From contig JAJEBW010000023.1 in assembly GCA_022822325.1 (NCBI GenBank), positions 1-53,662 on the forward strand: 53,662 nt of DNA, given 5' to 3'. Below the pieces are notes generated by a model that ran no database searches, had not been told where the DNA came from, and worked only from the letters and a program-made list of their open reading frames with translations. Positions 42,883 to 51,771 of this stretch are shown piece by piece. The position numbers and the translations under genes were made by a program. The first letter of the stretch is position 1. Every line of letters starts with the position of its first letter. The DNA is from Gemmatimonadota bacterium. Lineage in GTDB: Bacteria > Gemmatimonadota > Gemmatimonadetes > Longimicrobiales > Gaopeijiaceae.

Positions 42883-44298
42883 ATGATCCAGCAAAGCCTG
42901 GTCCGGGAGCTGCGCGCGATCTGCGGCAGCTACGGCGTCCTTGACGATCCCGACGCTCTGCTCGTCTACGAATCGGATGCGCTTACCGCCTACCGGCATC
43001 GTCCCGCCGCGGTCGTGCTTCCCCGAACCACCCGCGAGACGAGGGAATCGGTCGCGGCCATCGCTCGTCACGGCCTTCCGATCGTGCCGCGCGGCGCGGG
43101 GACCGGACTCTCCGGAGGCGCGGTGGCGCTGAACGACGCGATCGTCGTCGGAACCGCGCGCATGAACCGGATCCTCGGCATCGACGCCCCCAACCGGCGG
43201 GCCGTCCTGCAGCCCGGAGTGATCAACGCGGAGCTCTCGGTGGCCGCGCGCCGCCACGGCCTCTACTACGCGCCCGATCCCTCGTCGCAAACCACCTGCA
43301 CGATCGGCGGCAATGTGGCCGAGAACTCCGGAGGACCCCACTGTCTCAAGTACGGGGTCACCTCGCGCTATGTGACCGGGCTGGAGGTGGTGCTGCCCGA
43401 CGGGGAAGTCATCCGTATCGGAGGACAGGGCCGCGACGCGCCGGGCTACGACCTGGTGGGGCTCTTTGTCGGATCCGAGGGCTGCTTCGGGATCGCGACC
43501 GAGATCGAGGTTTCGTTGCTGCCGGTCCCGGAGAGCGTGCGCACGCTGCTCGCCATCTTCGACCGCATCGAGGACGCCGGACGCGCCGTCTCCGAGATCA
43601 TGAGCGCGGGAATGCTGCCGGCGGCAATGGAGATCATCGACGGAGCGACGATTCGGGCGGTGGAGGACAGCGTCTTCGCGGCGGGATATCCGACCGACGC
43701 CGAGGCTGCGCTCGTGATCGAGTTCGATGGATTGGAGGCCGGGCTCAAGGGCGACGCCGAACGGGCCCGCCGCCGCTGTCTGGCAACCGGGGCGCGCGAG
43801 GTGCGGACCGCGCAGGACGAGGCCGAGAGGGCCGCGCTCTGGAAGGGGCGCAAGAAGGCCTTTGGCGCGATGGGCCGCATCGCCCCCGATCTGCTGGTTC
43901 AGGATGCGACCGTTCCCCGCACCGCCCTGCCCTCGGTCCTCCGCGGCATCTCGCGGATCAGCGCCCGCCATGACCTGGTCGTCGCGAATGTCTTTCACGC
44001 GGGCGACGGCAATCTGCATCCCAACATCCTCTTCGACCGTCGCGACGCCGAGGAGTTGGAGCGGGTGGAGCGCGCATCGAAGGAAATCATGCGGCTCTGC
44101 GTCGATGCCGGAGGCACGATCACCGGCGAGCATGGGGTGGGGCTGGACAAGAAGCACCACATGACGCTGATCTACGGACCCGACGAGTTGAATGCCATGT
44201 GGGGGATCCGGCGCGTCTTCGATCCGGGCGAAACCATGAATCCCGGCAAGGTGCTTCCGGACGAGACCCAGCCTGTCGCGGCGGCCGTCCCCGCATGA
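42883..44298 (+). CDS. glcD: glycolate oxidase, FAD-linked subunit GlcD
   Basis: The FAD subunit of glycolate (or D-lactate) oxidase. The 471-residue protein has the VAO-type FAD domain with VPRGAGTGLSGGAV, PDPSSQTTCTIGGNVAENSG and KYGVTSRYVTGLEVVLPDGE, and a C-terminal substrate domain ending HAGDGNLHPNILFDR and GEHGVGLDKK, whose His residues are typical. The order glcD-glcE-glcF with four-base overlaps reproduces the E. coli glycolate oxidase operon. Glycolate and D-lactate types are hard to separate by sequence alone. Confidence 0.94.
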   Translation: MIQQSLVRELRAICGSYGVLDDPDALLVYESDALTAYRHRPAAVVLPRTTRETRESVAAIARHGLPIVPRGAGTGLSGGAVALNDAIVVGTARMNRILGIDAPNRRAVLQPGVINAELSVAARRHGLYYAPDPSSQTTCTIGGNVAENSGGPHCLKYGVTSRYVTGLEVVLPDGEVIRIGGQGRDAPGYDLVGLFVGSEGCFGIATEIEVSLLPVPESVRTLLAIFDRIEDAGRAVSEIMSAGMLPAAMEIIDGATIRAVEDSVFAAGYPTDAEAALVIEFDGLEAGLKGDAERARRRCLATGAREVRTAQDEAERAALWKGRKKAFGAMGRIAPDLLVQDATVPRTALPSVLRGISRISARHDLVVANVFHAGDGNLHPNILFDRRDAEELERVERASKEIMRLCVDAGGTITGEHGVGLDKKHHMTLIYGPDELNAMWGIRRVFDPGETMNPGKVLPDETQPVAAAVPA

Positions 44299-45467
44299 GC
44301 GCGTCGCCGGGATCGGTGGCCGAGATCCAGGCGCTGATCCGGTCTGCGGCGGCGGCGGGCACGCCCCTGATTCCCGTGGGCCGGAGGAGTTGGCCGGGCG
44401 CGGGCGGGTGGGCGCCGAAGGAGGGAAGGGCGCTCGACACGACCCCGCTGAAGAGGATTCGCCACTACGAACCAGCCGACCTGACGATCACCGCCGACGC
44501 CGGGATCGGACTCGACGAACTGGACGCCGGCCTCGCCGAGAATGGGCAGTGGCTCCCCATCGACAGTCCGGGAGCGGGTTCGGGAACGCTCGGCGCGGCT
44601 GCGGCCACCGGCGGATTCGGGCCGCTTCGGCAGCGCTACGGCGCCACCCGCGACAATGTGCTGGGGCTGGAGGTGGTCACCGGCGATGGACGGCTCCTCC
44701 GGCTCGGAGGCCGCGTGGTCAAGAATGTGGCCGGGTACGACCTTGTGCGGGTCTTCGTCGGAAGCCGCGGCAGTCTGGGTGTGATTACCCGGGTGTCGAT
44801 GCGTCTCTTTCCGCGGCCGGAGGAGGATCGGACGCTGATCTACCGGGTCCGGGCCGAACGCGCGCTCGCAATGGCCACAGCCCTGCGCCGGGGCCACCTG
44901 CCGGTTGCGGCGGTGGTGTTGGGGAGTGGGGGGATGGAGGGCGGCGGTGGTCGCGCGGCCACCCTCGCCGCACGGATTCTGGGGGGTGGGCGCGGCGCCC
45001 GGGAGATTACCGGCCGCGTGGTGGCCGCGCTCGGCGCCGATCCCGACGAGGCGCTGCGCGACGAGGCGAGCCGGCGCTTCCACGATCGCCATCGCCAATG
45101 GGAGGACGACGCCCGGCTCATGGTGCGGTTGCGCGCTTTGCCCGACCGCCTTGACGAGGTGGTCGCGATCGCGCAACCCGTTGCCGCCGCGGTGGCGGGG
45201 GAGATCGCGGCCGATGCCCGCAACGGCGTGGTGCGCGTGAAGACGCCGGCCGCGCCCGCCGGCCGGGATGAGGTGGTGGCGGCGCTGGCGGGGGCGCGGG
45301 GCCGGGTGGAGGCGCTGGGTGGGTCGCTGGCGCTTGACGATGCGGCCGGGGAGCTGGGGCGGAGGGTGGGGTGGGTGGGGCGGGGCGGGGGGGCGGGAGG
45401 GATCGTCCGTCGCATCAAGTCCCTTTTCGACCCGCATGGAGTCCTGGCGCCGAGGTGCCCCGAGTGA
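44295..45467 (+). CDS. glcE: glycolate oxidase, FAD-binding subunit GlcE
   Basis: The second FAD-binding-4 subunit of the complex, 390 residues. It has LIPVGRRSWPGAGGW, a Gly-rich IDSPGAGSGTLGAAAATGGF segment and DNVLGLEVVTGDGRLLRLGG followed by VVKNVAGYDLVRVFVGSRGS, which is the hallmark VKNVAGYD of GlcE. The C-terminus is Gly/Arg-rich because of long G-runs in the DNA (45357-45402). Its ends overlap glcD (ATGA) and glcF (GTGA). Confidence 0.92.
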   Translation: MSASPGSVAEIQALIRSAAAAGTPLIPVGRRSWPGAGGWAPKEGRALDTTPLKRIRHYEPADLTITADAGIGLDELDAGLAENGQWLPIDSPGAGSGTLGAAAATGGFGPLRQRYGATRDNVLGLEVVTGDGRLLRLGGRVVKNVAGYDLVRVFVGSRGSLGVITRVSMRLFPRPEEDRTLIYRVRAERALAMATALRRGHLPVAAVVLGSGGMEGGGGRAATLAARILGGGRGAREITGRVVAALGADPDEALRDEASRRFHDRHRQWEDDARLMVRLRALPDRLDEVVAIAQPVAAAVAGEIAADARNGVVRVKTPAAPAGRDEVVAALAGARGRVEALGGSLALDDAAGELGRRVGWVGRGGGAGGIVRRIKSLFDPHGVLAPRCPE

Positions 45468-46915
45468 GCGCGCGGCGACCGATGGCCGGGCCGGGCCGGG
45501 TGCGACAATCGCGCCCGTCGGCGACCGCTTCGCAACCGGCCGCAACCGATCCGGCCAGCTCGCTCGCCCGGGCGCTTCGCGAACAGGAAGAGGGTCTCCT
45601 CAACTGCGTCCACTGCGGCTTCTGTCTTCCCGCCTGCCCGACCTACCGCCGCCTCGGCGACGAGGCCGATTCCCCGCGCGGCCGCCTGCACCTGATGCGG
45701 GCGGTGGTCGAAGGCCGGCTGGAACCTGGGGCGGAGGCCTACCAGCGGCACATCGGACGCTGCCTGGGATGCCGCGCCTGCGAACCGGTCTGTCCGTCGG
45801 GGGTCGCCTACGGCCACCTCCTCGAGCTCGCCCGCCGCGTGGGCAACGAAGCGAAGCCACCTTCCCTCGTTACACGCATCATCCTGGCCACCTTTGGCTC
45901 CCGCTGGGCCTGGCGTCCGCTTCTTGCCGGGGCCCGTCTTCTGCGCGCACTGGGTCTTCCGGCCCTCGCCGCCCGCCGGCCCCGGAGCGGCGCGAACGCT
46001 CGGGGTCCTCGCCTGGCGCTGGCGATGCTTGCGGCGTCGGCTCGCGTCCGCTCACTGCCGGAGTCGCCACCGGATGAGGTTCCTTCACCCACAACGCCCA
46101 CAACCAATGCGGGCCGGACCGCCGCGGACAGCCCTTCTCCCACCGATGGCCCGGACAACCGCCCCACCGTCGCCATATTGACCGGTTGCGTACAGGCGGG
46201 GCTCTTCGGAAGGGTCAACGCGGCCACGCGGCGCGTGCTCGAAGCGAATGGATACCGCGTCGTCCCGGTGGGCGCGCAGGGATGTTGCGGCGCACTGCAT
46301 GCCCACGCCGGCGAACTTGATTCCGCGCGCGAGCTGGCACGGCGCAACGTCGCCGCCTTTGAAGCTGCCGGGGCCGATTACCTGGCCATGAACGCCTCCG
46401 GATGCGGCGCGGCAATGCGCGAATACGGGTCGCTCTTTTCCCAAGACGACCCCGACGCCCCCCGCGCCGCCGCCCTCGCCGAACGGGTGCGCGATCTCTC
46501 CGAACTTCTGGTTGTGCGCGGTCCCCGGCCGGGGGGCTCGATTCACCTGGCGGCAACCTCCGACGCGCCCTGCCACCTTCTCCATGCGCAAGGCGTCGCG
46601 GATGCGCCCGAGAGAGTCCTGCGCGCCATTCCCGGTCTGAGGCTTCTCCCGCTGCAAGGCGCCTCCGAGTGTTGCGGCGGCGCCGGGATCTATGGTCTGA
46701 CACAACCCGAACTCGGCGGAATGATCGGGGGCGACAAGGTGCGCAACATTCTGGAGAGCGGGGCGGCTGCGGTGGTCACCGGCAATCCGGGTTGCATGAT
46801 GCAGATTGGGGCCGGACTGCGGCTGGCGGGGAGCTCGGTGGTGGTGCTGCACCCGGCCGAACTCCTCGACGAGAGCTACCGGCGCGGCGGGCTTTACGAT
46901 GGACAGGGCCGATGA
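45464..46915 (+). CDS. glcF: glycolate oxidase iron-sulphur subunit GlcF
   Basis: The electron-transfer subunit. Two [4Fe-4S] ferredoxin motifs (CVHCGFCLPACP and CLGCRACEPVCPSG) are followed by two CCG domains: TGCVQAGLFG with QGCCGALHAHAG, and ASECCGGAGIYGLTQ. These bind further clusters and pass electrons to the quinone pool. At 483 residues it is longer than the usual 405-440, with an Arg/Pro/Ala-rich spacer (about residues 165-235) between the ferredoxin part and the first CCG domain. It starts at a GTG overlapping glcE. Confidence 0.93.
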   Translation: MSARRPMAGPGRVRQSRPSATASQPAATDPASSLARALREQEEGLLNCVHCGFCLPACPTYRRLGDEADSPRGRLHLMRAVVEGRLEPGAEAYQRHIGRCLGCRACEPVCPSGVAYGHLLELARRVGNEAKPPSLVTRIILATFGSRWAWRPLLAGARLLRALGLPALAARRPRSGANARGPRLALAMLAASARVRSLPESPPDEVPSPTTPTTNAGRTAADSPSPTDGPDNRPTVAILTGCVQAGLFGRVNAATRRVLEANGYRVVPVGAQGCCGALHAHAGELDSARELARRNVAAFEAAGADYLAMNASGCGAAMREYGSLFSQDDPDAPRAAALAERVRDLSELLVVRGPRPGGSIHLAATSDAPCHLLHAQGVADAPERVLRAIPGLRLLPLQGASECCGGAGIYGLTQPELGGMIGGDKVRNILESGAAAVVTGNPGCMMQIGAGLRLAGSSVVVLHPAELLDESYRRGGLYDGQGR

Positions 46916-47006
46916 GCCTTCGCTTCCCCGGTCCGTACCCTGGCTTCCCCGCGCACCGCGCCCTCCGGACCACGGCCTGGAGTTCCAACCAGCGAGAGGG
47001 TGACCG

Positions 47007-48161
47007 ATGAATGATCCGATCGTCACAATCGGGGATGCGCAGGAACGCCGCGAGGATTGGGAGACGCTGTTGCGCGCGCTCGTCGCCATCGAATCTCCAA
47101 CCGGCGATGCACAGGGAAATCTGGCGGCGGCCGTCCTGATCGAAGAGGCGATGACGCAGGCGGGCGGCGCGGTGACCCGCCTTCCGGCGCCCGAACTCGG
47201 GGTTCACCTGCTGGGCCGTTTTGGAAGGCGCGCGAAAGAAGATGGCGGGCGGGCGCCGCTCCTGGTCCTCGGCCACATGGACACGGTGCATCCGTTGGGC
47301 ACGCTCGAACGGTTCCCCCTCGAAATGCGCCAGGGTCGTTTGCATGGTCCCGGCGTCTATGACATGAAGGGCGGTGTTGTGGCGACGCTGATGGCGCTGC
47401 GTCTCCTTGCCGAAGGGGGCGGTCCGCGCTTCTCCGATGTCGTGTTCCTGGTCACATGCGACGAAGAATGGGGATCGCCGCACTCCCGCCCCACGATCGA
47501 GTCCCTGGCCCGGTCGGCGCGCGCCGCGCTTGTGGTGGAGCCGTGCGTTCCCGGTGGCGGAATCAAGAGTCGTCGCAAGGGCGTTGCCGATTACGACCTT
47601 CATCTCGAGGGAAGGGCTGCGCACGCGGGCATCGAGCCCGAAGCCGGAGCGAGCGCCGTCCACGAAGCGGCCCACCGGATCTGCGAGATGCTGGAGCTGG
47701 CCAACCCGGAGGCCGGCACGACGGTGAACGTCGGCGTGGTGCGCGGAGGAACGGCGGAAAATGTCGTTGCGGAGCGAGCGAGCTGCACGATCGACGTCCG
47801 CTTCTGGTCGCTTGACGAAGCCAGGCGGGTGGACGCCGCTCTCAGGAAGATGTCGCCGGACAACCCTCGTTGCACCTTGCGTCTGGAGGGGGGAATCAAC
47901 CGGGGTGCGCTTGAGGAAACCAACGAATCGCGAAACTTGTTCATCGTCGCCCGCGACCTTGCCCGGGAGCTCGGCTTCGCCCTCGGCAAAGGAGAGACCG
48001 GAGGCGGAAGCGACGGCAATCTGACCTCGGCGGTGGGCTGTCCAACGCTGGATGGACTGGGTCCGGACGGAGCGGGTGCGCACACACTCAAAGAACACAT
48101 TCTGCTCGACGACATGCCGCGCCGCATCGCGCTGATGGCGGGTTTGCTCTCGCGCCTGTAG
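47007..48161 (+). CDS. M20-family metallopeptidase (carboxypeptidase G2/ArgE-like)
   Basis: A 384-residue dinuclear-zinc hydrolase. Catalytic motifs are GHMDTVHP (H90, D92), GPGVYDMKGG (bridging D119), CDEEWGS (E153/E154) and the C-terminal GAGAHTLKEH (last His), with the dimerisation domain between. YDMKGG and DEEWGSPHSRP resemble carboxypeptidase G2, which removes N-acyl or folyl glutamate. It lies upstream of a predicted N-succinylamino acid racemase, so removal of an N-acyl group is a plausible job. A GAGAGGGTGA site precedes the ATG. Confidence 0.9.
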   Translation: MNDPIVTIGDAQERREDWETLLRALVAIESPTGDAQGNLAAAVLIEEAMTQAGGAVTRLPAPELGVHLLGRFGRRAKEDGGRAPLLVLGHMDTVHPLGTLERFPLEMRQGRLHGPGVYDMKGGVVATLMALRLLAEGGGPRFSDVVFLVTCDEEWGSPHSRPTIESLARSARAALVVEPCVPGGGIKSRRKGVADYDLHLEGRAAHAGIEPEAGASAVHEAAHRICEMLELANPEAGTTVNVGVVRGGTAENVVAERASCTIDVRFWSLDEARRVDAALRKMSPDNPRCTLRLEGGINRGALEETNESRNLFIVARDLARELGFALGKGETGGGSDGNLTSAVGCPTLDGLGPDGAGAHTLKEHILLDDMPRRIALMAGLLSRL

Positions 48162-48316
48162 GACAACGAATCGGCAGTGGGAGCGTTGACCGGGCGCTCC
48201 GGCCTGTGCAAGGCACGATTGATTCGTTACATTCGTTTCGCTCAAACTCCGGGGAGCATACTCAACATCGTCCCGGAACAAACCCGGTCCAAGCGACCAA
48301 CACGGGAGTTTTTTTC

Positions 48317-48787
48317 ATGGATGCAACAACACGGGCCAGCTACGAGGCCGCTCTGAAGAAGGCCGAAGCGGAGCTCACTGCACACGAGGAGCGGGGGACG
48401 GCGTTGCGCAGCACGGTCGAGGCGCTCAAGAATCTTCTCGCCCTGCAGCCCGCGGCCCCCGCGGCCCCGAAAAAGCGCGCGGTCCGCAAGCGCAAGAAAC
48501 AGGTTCGCCGTCGTCGCACGGTTGGCACCTCGGACCATCCGCCCGTCCCCGCCGACTTCTTCAAGGGCATGGGCCCGACCCCGGCCTACCGGAAGTTCGT
48601 CGAAGAGTTTGGCGCCGATTTCCCCGTGCCGACCATCCGCGATACGCTTCTGGCGGGCGGAGTGAAGACCACGTCGCCGACCTCGCTCCTGACCGGGCTC
48701 CACTCCATTCGTCGGCGCGACGCCATGAAGGAGAAGGTGGAGGGGCAAGCGGAGACGGCGAAGGAAGACGGCGGCGACGAGTCCTGA
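48317..48787 (+). CDS. small coiled-coil/basic protein of unknown function
   Basis: This 156-residue protein is not recognised. Residues 5-45 form a helical, coiled-coil-like stretch (YEAALKKAEAELTAHEERG). A strongly basic block (about 53-68, KKRAVRKRKKQVRRRR) then leads into a conserved-looking C-terminal part (PADFFKGMGPTPAYRKFVEE, PTIRDTLLAGGVKTTSPTSL). The layout suggests binding to nucleic acid through the basic block, with the C-terminal part resembling a small winged or helical domain. Codon use fits its neighbours. The ATG follows GGGAG at a distance of nine bases; its place between the M20 peptidase and the NSAR/OSBS gene may be accidental. Confidence 0.7.
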   Translation: MDATTRASYEAALKKAEAELTAHEERGTALRSTVEALKNLLALQPAAPAAPKKRAVRKRKKQVRRRRTVGTSDHPPVPADFFKGMGPTPAYRKFVEEFGADFPVPTIRDTLLAGGVKTTSPTSLLTGLHSIRRRDAMKEKVEGQAETAKEDGGDES

Positions 48788-48843
48788 CCCGGTTCCGTTC
48801 GGTCGGCCCTTCGCCCCCCCGGGTTCGGAAGCGGCAATCGCAA

Positions 48844-49965
48844 ATGCGCAACGGCAGGGTTCGCATTGAGAGGGTCGTAGTCCGCGAAATTCCCCTGGAG
48901 CTCCGCGAATTCTTCGAGATCAGCAGCGGAGGCACGCAGGCGCGGCGCGTTGTGTTGTTGACGCTGGAAGCGGATGGCATCACGGCGTGGTCGGAGTGCG
49001 TAACCGGCGAAACGCCGGGGTATTCCTACGAAACAACCGACACGGCCTGGCATGTGCTCACGAAGTGGCTCCTGCCGGCCCTGGTGGGCGCCGAGGTTGA
49101 AGACGGGCGGGAGCTGCATCCGGTTCCGTGGCTTCGCGGTCACCCGATGGCGAGGGCCGCGATCGAGATGGCGGGATGGGATCTTGAGGCGAAGCGTCGC
49201 GGCCAGTCGTTGCGGCAGTTGCTCGGTGCGACCCGGGGCGCCGTCCCCGTTGGCGTCTCGATCGGCATTCAACCGCGCAACGAGGATCTGATCGCCCGCG
49301 TTGAAGGCTACCTGGACGAGGGGTATCGCAAGATCAAGATCAAGATCAAGCCGGGGCGGGACGCGGAGATGCTTGGTGCGGTGCGCAACCGCTTCCCCGA
49401 CGCTCCATTGATGGCTGACGCGAACTCCGCCTATACCCTCGCGCACGATCTGCCGCGGCTCAGGGCGATGGATTCCTGCAATCTGATGATGATCGAGCAG
49501 CCGCTGGCGCATGAGGATCTCCTTGATCATTCCGCCCTGCAACGCGAGATCCGCACCGCGGTCTGCCTGGACGAGTCGATCCGCTCGGTAGAGGACGCAC
49601 GGTTGGCGCACCACCTGGGTTCGGGGCGCATCATCAACATCAAGCCCGGCCGGGTGGGCGGGTTCGCGTCGGCCATTGCCATTCATGACCTGTGCGTCGC
49701 GGCGGGCTGGCCGGTGTGGTGCGGCGGCATGCTGGAGTCGGGGATTGGGCGTGCCTTCAACGTTGCGCTCGCGGCGCTGCCGGGCTTCACCATTCCGGGC
49801 GACATCTCCGACTCGCGGCGCTACTGGGCGCGCGACATTGTCTGGCCGGAGTTCAAGATGAAGGACGGAACGATGCCGGTGCCCGATGGACCGGGGATCG
49901 GAGTGGCGCCGGATATCGAACGCATTGAAGCGCTGACTGTCCGCAAGGCGGTCTTCGAGGGGTAG
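48844..49965 (+). CDS. MenC-type enolase-superfamily enzyme, o-succinylbenzoate synthase / N-succinylamino acid racemase
   Basis: A 373-residue enolase-superfamily enzyme of the OSBS/NSAR subgroup. The catalytic lysine motif lies in YRKIKIKIKPGRD (residues 161-173); metal ligands are D192 (ADANSAY), E218 (IEQPL) and D243 (CLDESI), with the second catalytic lysine K267 in INIKPGRVGG. GGMLESGIGRAFN near the C-terminus is typical of this subgroup. It could be OSBS (menaquinone path) or NSAR, and many are both. No other menaquinone gene is seen here. The M20 hydrolase two genes upstream favours NSAR. Confidence 0.85.
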   Translation: MRNGRVRIERVVVREIPLELREFFEISSGGTQARRVVLLTLEADGITAWSECVTGETPGYSYETTDTAWHVLTKWLLPALVGAEVEDGRELHPVPWLRGHPMARAAIEMAGWDLEAKRRGQSLRQLLGATRGAVPVGVSIGIQPRNEDLIARVEGYLDEGYRKIKIKIKPGRDAEMLGAVRNRFPDAPLMADANSAYTLAHDLPRLRAMDSCNLMMIEQPLAHEDLLDHSALQREIRTAVCLDESIRSVEDARLAHHLGSGRIINIKPGRVGGFASAIAIHDLCVAAGWPVWCGGMLESGIGRAFNVALAALPGFTIPGDISDSRRYWARDIVWPEFKMKDGTMPVPDGPGIGVAPDIERIEALTVRKAVFEG

Positions 49966-49989
49966 GTTGAGGCGTGGGAATGGACCTGA

Positions 49990-51771
49990 TCAGTTCATTG
50001 GAGTGGCTCCGCGCAGACAGTTGGGACAGAAGCGCCAGCCCTTGTCGAGCGTCTCGCCGCAGGCGCACAGATTGATGCGAGCGCGGCCGCACATGGGACA
50101 GCCCGCGGCGTCGGGCGGAAGTTCGGCCTTGCAATGACCGCAGCGTGCGGCCGACCCCCGGGAAAGCGCGATGACATCGCCGGCTTCGTGCGGAGATGTG
50201 ACTCCCTGCGCAACCTGCCGAAGGGCGTCGCGCGCCATTGACCCCATGCCATTGCGGCGTCCAAGTGTGCGGACCTTCGCGATTGGCGCGCCCGCGGAGA
50301 TGGCGGTCCGAATCTCGTCGTCGACGAGAAGCACCTCGAAGACTCCGCTGCGGCCGCGGTAGCCGTCCTTGCAGCTTCGGCAGTCGTTGCCGCCGCGACC
50401 CCAACAGCGCGAACACAGTCGGCGGACCAGGCGCTGGGCGACCACCCCCGCCAGACCGCCCGCCACCAGGAAGGGCGGCACTCCCATCTCGATCAGGCGC
50501 ACGACGGCCGAGGGCGCGTCAACGGTGTGGATCGTGCTAAGCACCAGGTGACCGGTGACGGCGGCCGACATGGCGATCTCGGCCGTTTCGCGGTCGCGGA
50601 TCTCGCCGACGAGGATGACGTCGGGATCCTGCCGCAAAATGGCGCGCAGCCCGGAGGGAAAATCGACCCCCGCGCGCCGGTCGATCTGGACCTGGGCCAC
50701 GCCCGGAAAGCGGTATTCGACGGGGTCTTCGAGGGTGACGATGTTGATCTCGGAAGCGAGGAGTTCGGCCACCGCGCCGGAAAGGGTGGTGGTTTTGCCG
50801 CTGCCGGTTGGGCCCGCCGCAATGAGAACGCCCTGGCGGCGCTCGAGGATCTGCCGCACCCGTCCGAGATCCCGGGGGGAGAGGCCGAGGGAAGAGAGGT
50901 CGGGGGGAGCGTCGCCGGGGTCGAGGAGGCGGAGCACGGCCTTTTCGCCATCCTGCGTGGGAAGGGTGGAGACGCGCACCGTCAACTGGCGCTTTTCGCG
51001 TCGCACCGTGAAGCCGCCATCCTGGGGGCGCCGCCGGACGGAGATGTCGAGCCCGGCCATGATCTTGACGCGTGAGATGGCCGCAGCATGGGCGTTGGCG
51101 GGGAGTTCGCCGGCCCGAACGAGGCGACCGTCGACGCGCATTCGGACGCGGGAGCCATCGGGCAGCGCCTCGATGTGGATATCGCTGGCCCGGTCCCGGA
51201 TTGCCTTCGCGATGACGCGATCCACGATCTGGACGATCGGCGCGGCCGCCGCTTCGGCCTCCAGGGTGCCCGGCTTGCCCGGTTTGCCCGGTCCCTTCGC
51301 CGCCCGCATCCGGTCGATTCCGTTGTCGATCGTGGCCGGGTCGTCGCGGTAGCACTCCCGGATCTTCCTGCGCACCGCCGAGGAGGGCGCGACCACCGCC
51401 TCCACATGGCAGCCGGATTGGAAGGCCAGGTCCTCGATCAGCCCCGAGTTGAGCGGATCGGCGAGCGCGACCCGGAGGAACCGCCCGTCAATGCCCAGCG
51501 GGAGCACCCCCCTGGTGCGGGCGAGTGCCGGATCAATCCGCTTCAGCGCCTCGGGTTCGGGATTGAGCGGGGGCGAGAGGAAGGAGAGCCCGAGATGTTC
51601 CGCGAGCTGCCGCGCGATCTGTTCTTCGGACACGACACCGCTCCGGACGAGGGCATCGGCCAGGGAGCCTTGCGAGCGCCGCTGTTCCCGGCGGGCGCTG
51701 CGGAGGGCGGAGTCGGTAAGGATCCCCGCTTCGGTGAGGAGGCGGGCCAGGATATCGTCGTGGGTAGCCAT
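49990..51771 (-). CDS. GspE/PilB-type secretion or pilus ATPase with C-terminal zinc-ribbon tail
   Basis: A 593-residue hexameric ATPase of the type II secretion / type IV pilus class. The MshEN domain spans about residues 1-140 (AGILTDSALRSARREQRRSQ). The ATPase core has ASDIHIEALPDGSRVRMRVD, Walker A GPTGSGKTTT (320-329), the Asp box EDPVEYRFPG, Walker B VILVGEIRDRETAEIA and the His box HLVLSTIHTVDA, then the usual CxxC pair (CSRCWGRGGNDCRSC). About 45 extra residues at the C-terminus carry two more zinc ribbons (CGHCKAELPPDAAGCPMCG and CACGETLDKGWRFCPNC). I start at ATG 51771; longer frames lack the family pattern. No other pilus or secretion gene is nearby. Confidence 0.9.
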   Translation of the reverse strand: MATHDDILARLLTEAGILTDSALRSARREQRRSQGSLADALVRSGVVSEEQIARQLAEHLGLSFLSPPLNPEPEALKRIDPALARTRGVLPLGIDGRFLRVALADPLNSGLIEDLAFQSGCHVEAVVAPSSAVRRKIRECYRDDPATIDNGIDRMRAAKGPGKPGKPGTLEAEAAAAPIVQIVDRVIAKAIRDRASDIHIEALPDGSRVRMRVDGRLVRAGELPANAHAAAISRVKIMAGLDISVRRRPQDGGFTVRREKRQLTVRVSTLPTQDGEKAVLRLLDPGDAPPDLSSLGLSPRDLGRVRQILERRQGVLIAAGPTGSGKTTTLSGAVAELLASEINIVTLEDPVEYRFPGVAQVQIDRRAGVDFPSGLRAILRQDPDVILVGEIRDRETAEIAMSAAVTGHLVLSTIHTVDAPSAVVRLIEMGVPPFLVAGGLAGVVAQRLVRRLCSRCWGRGGNDCRSCKDGYRGRSGVFEVLLVDDEIRTAISAGAPIAKVRTLGRRNGMGSMARDALRQVAQGVTSPHEAGDVIALSRGSAARCGHCKAELPPDAAGCPMCGRARINLCACGETLDKGWRFCPNCLRGATPMN

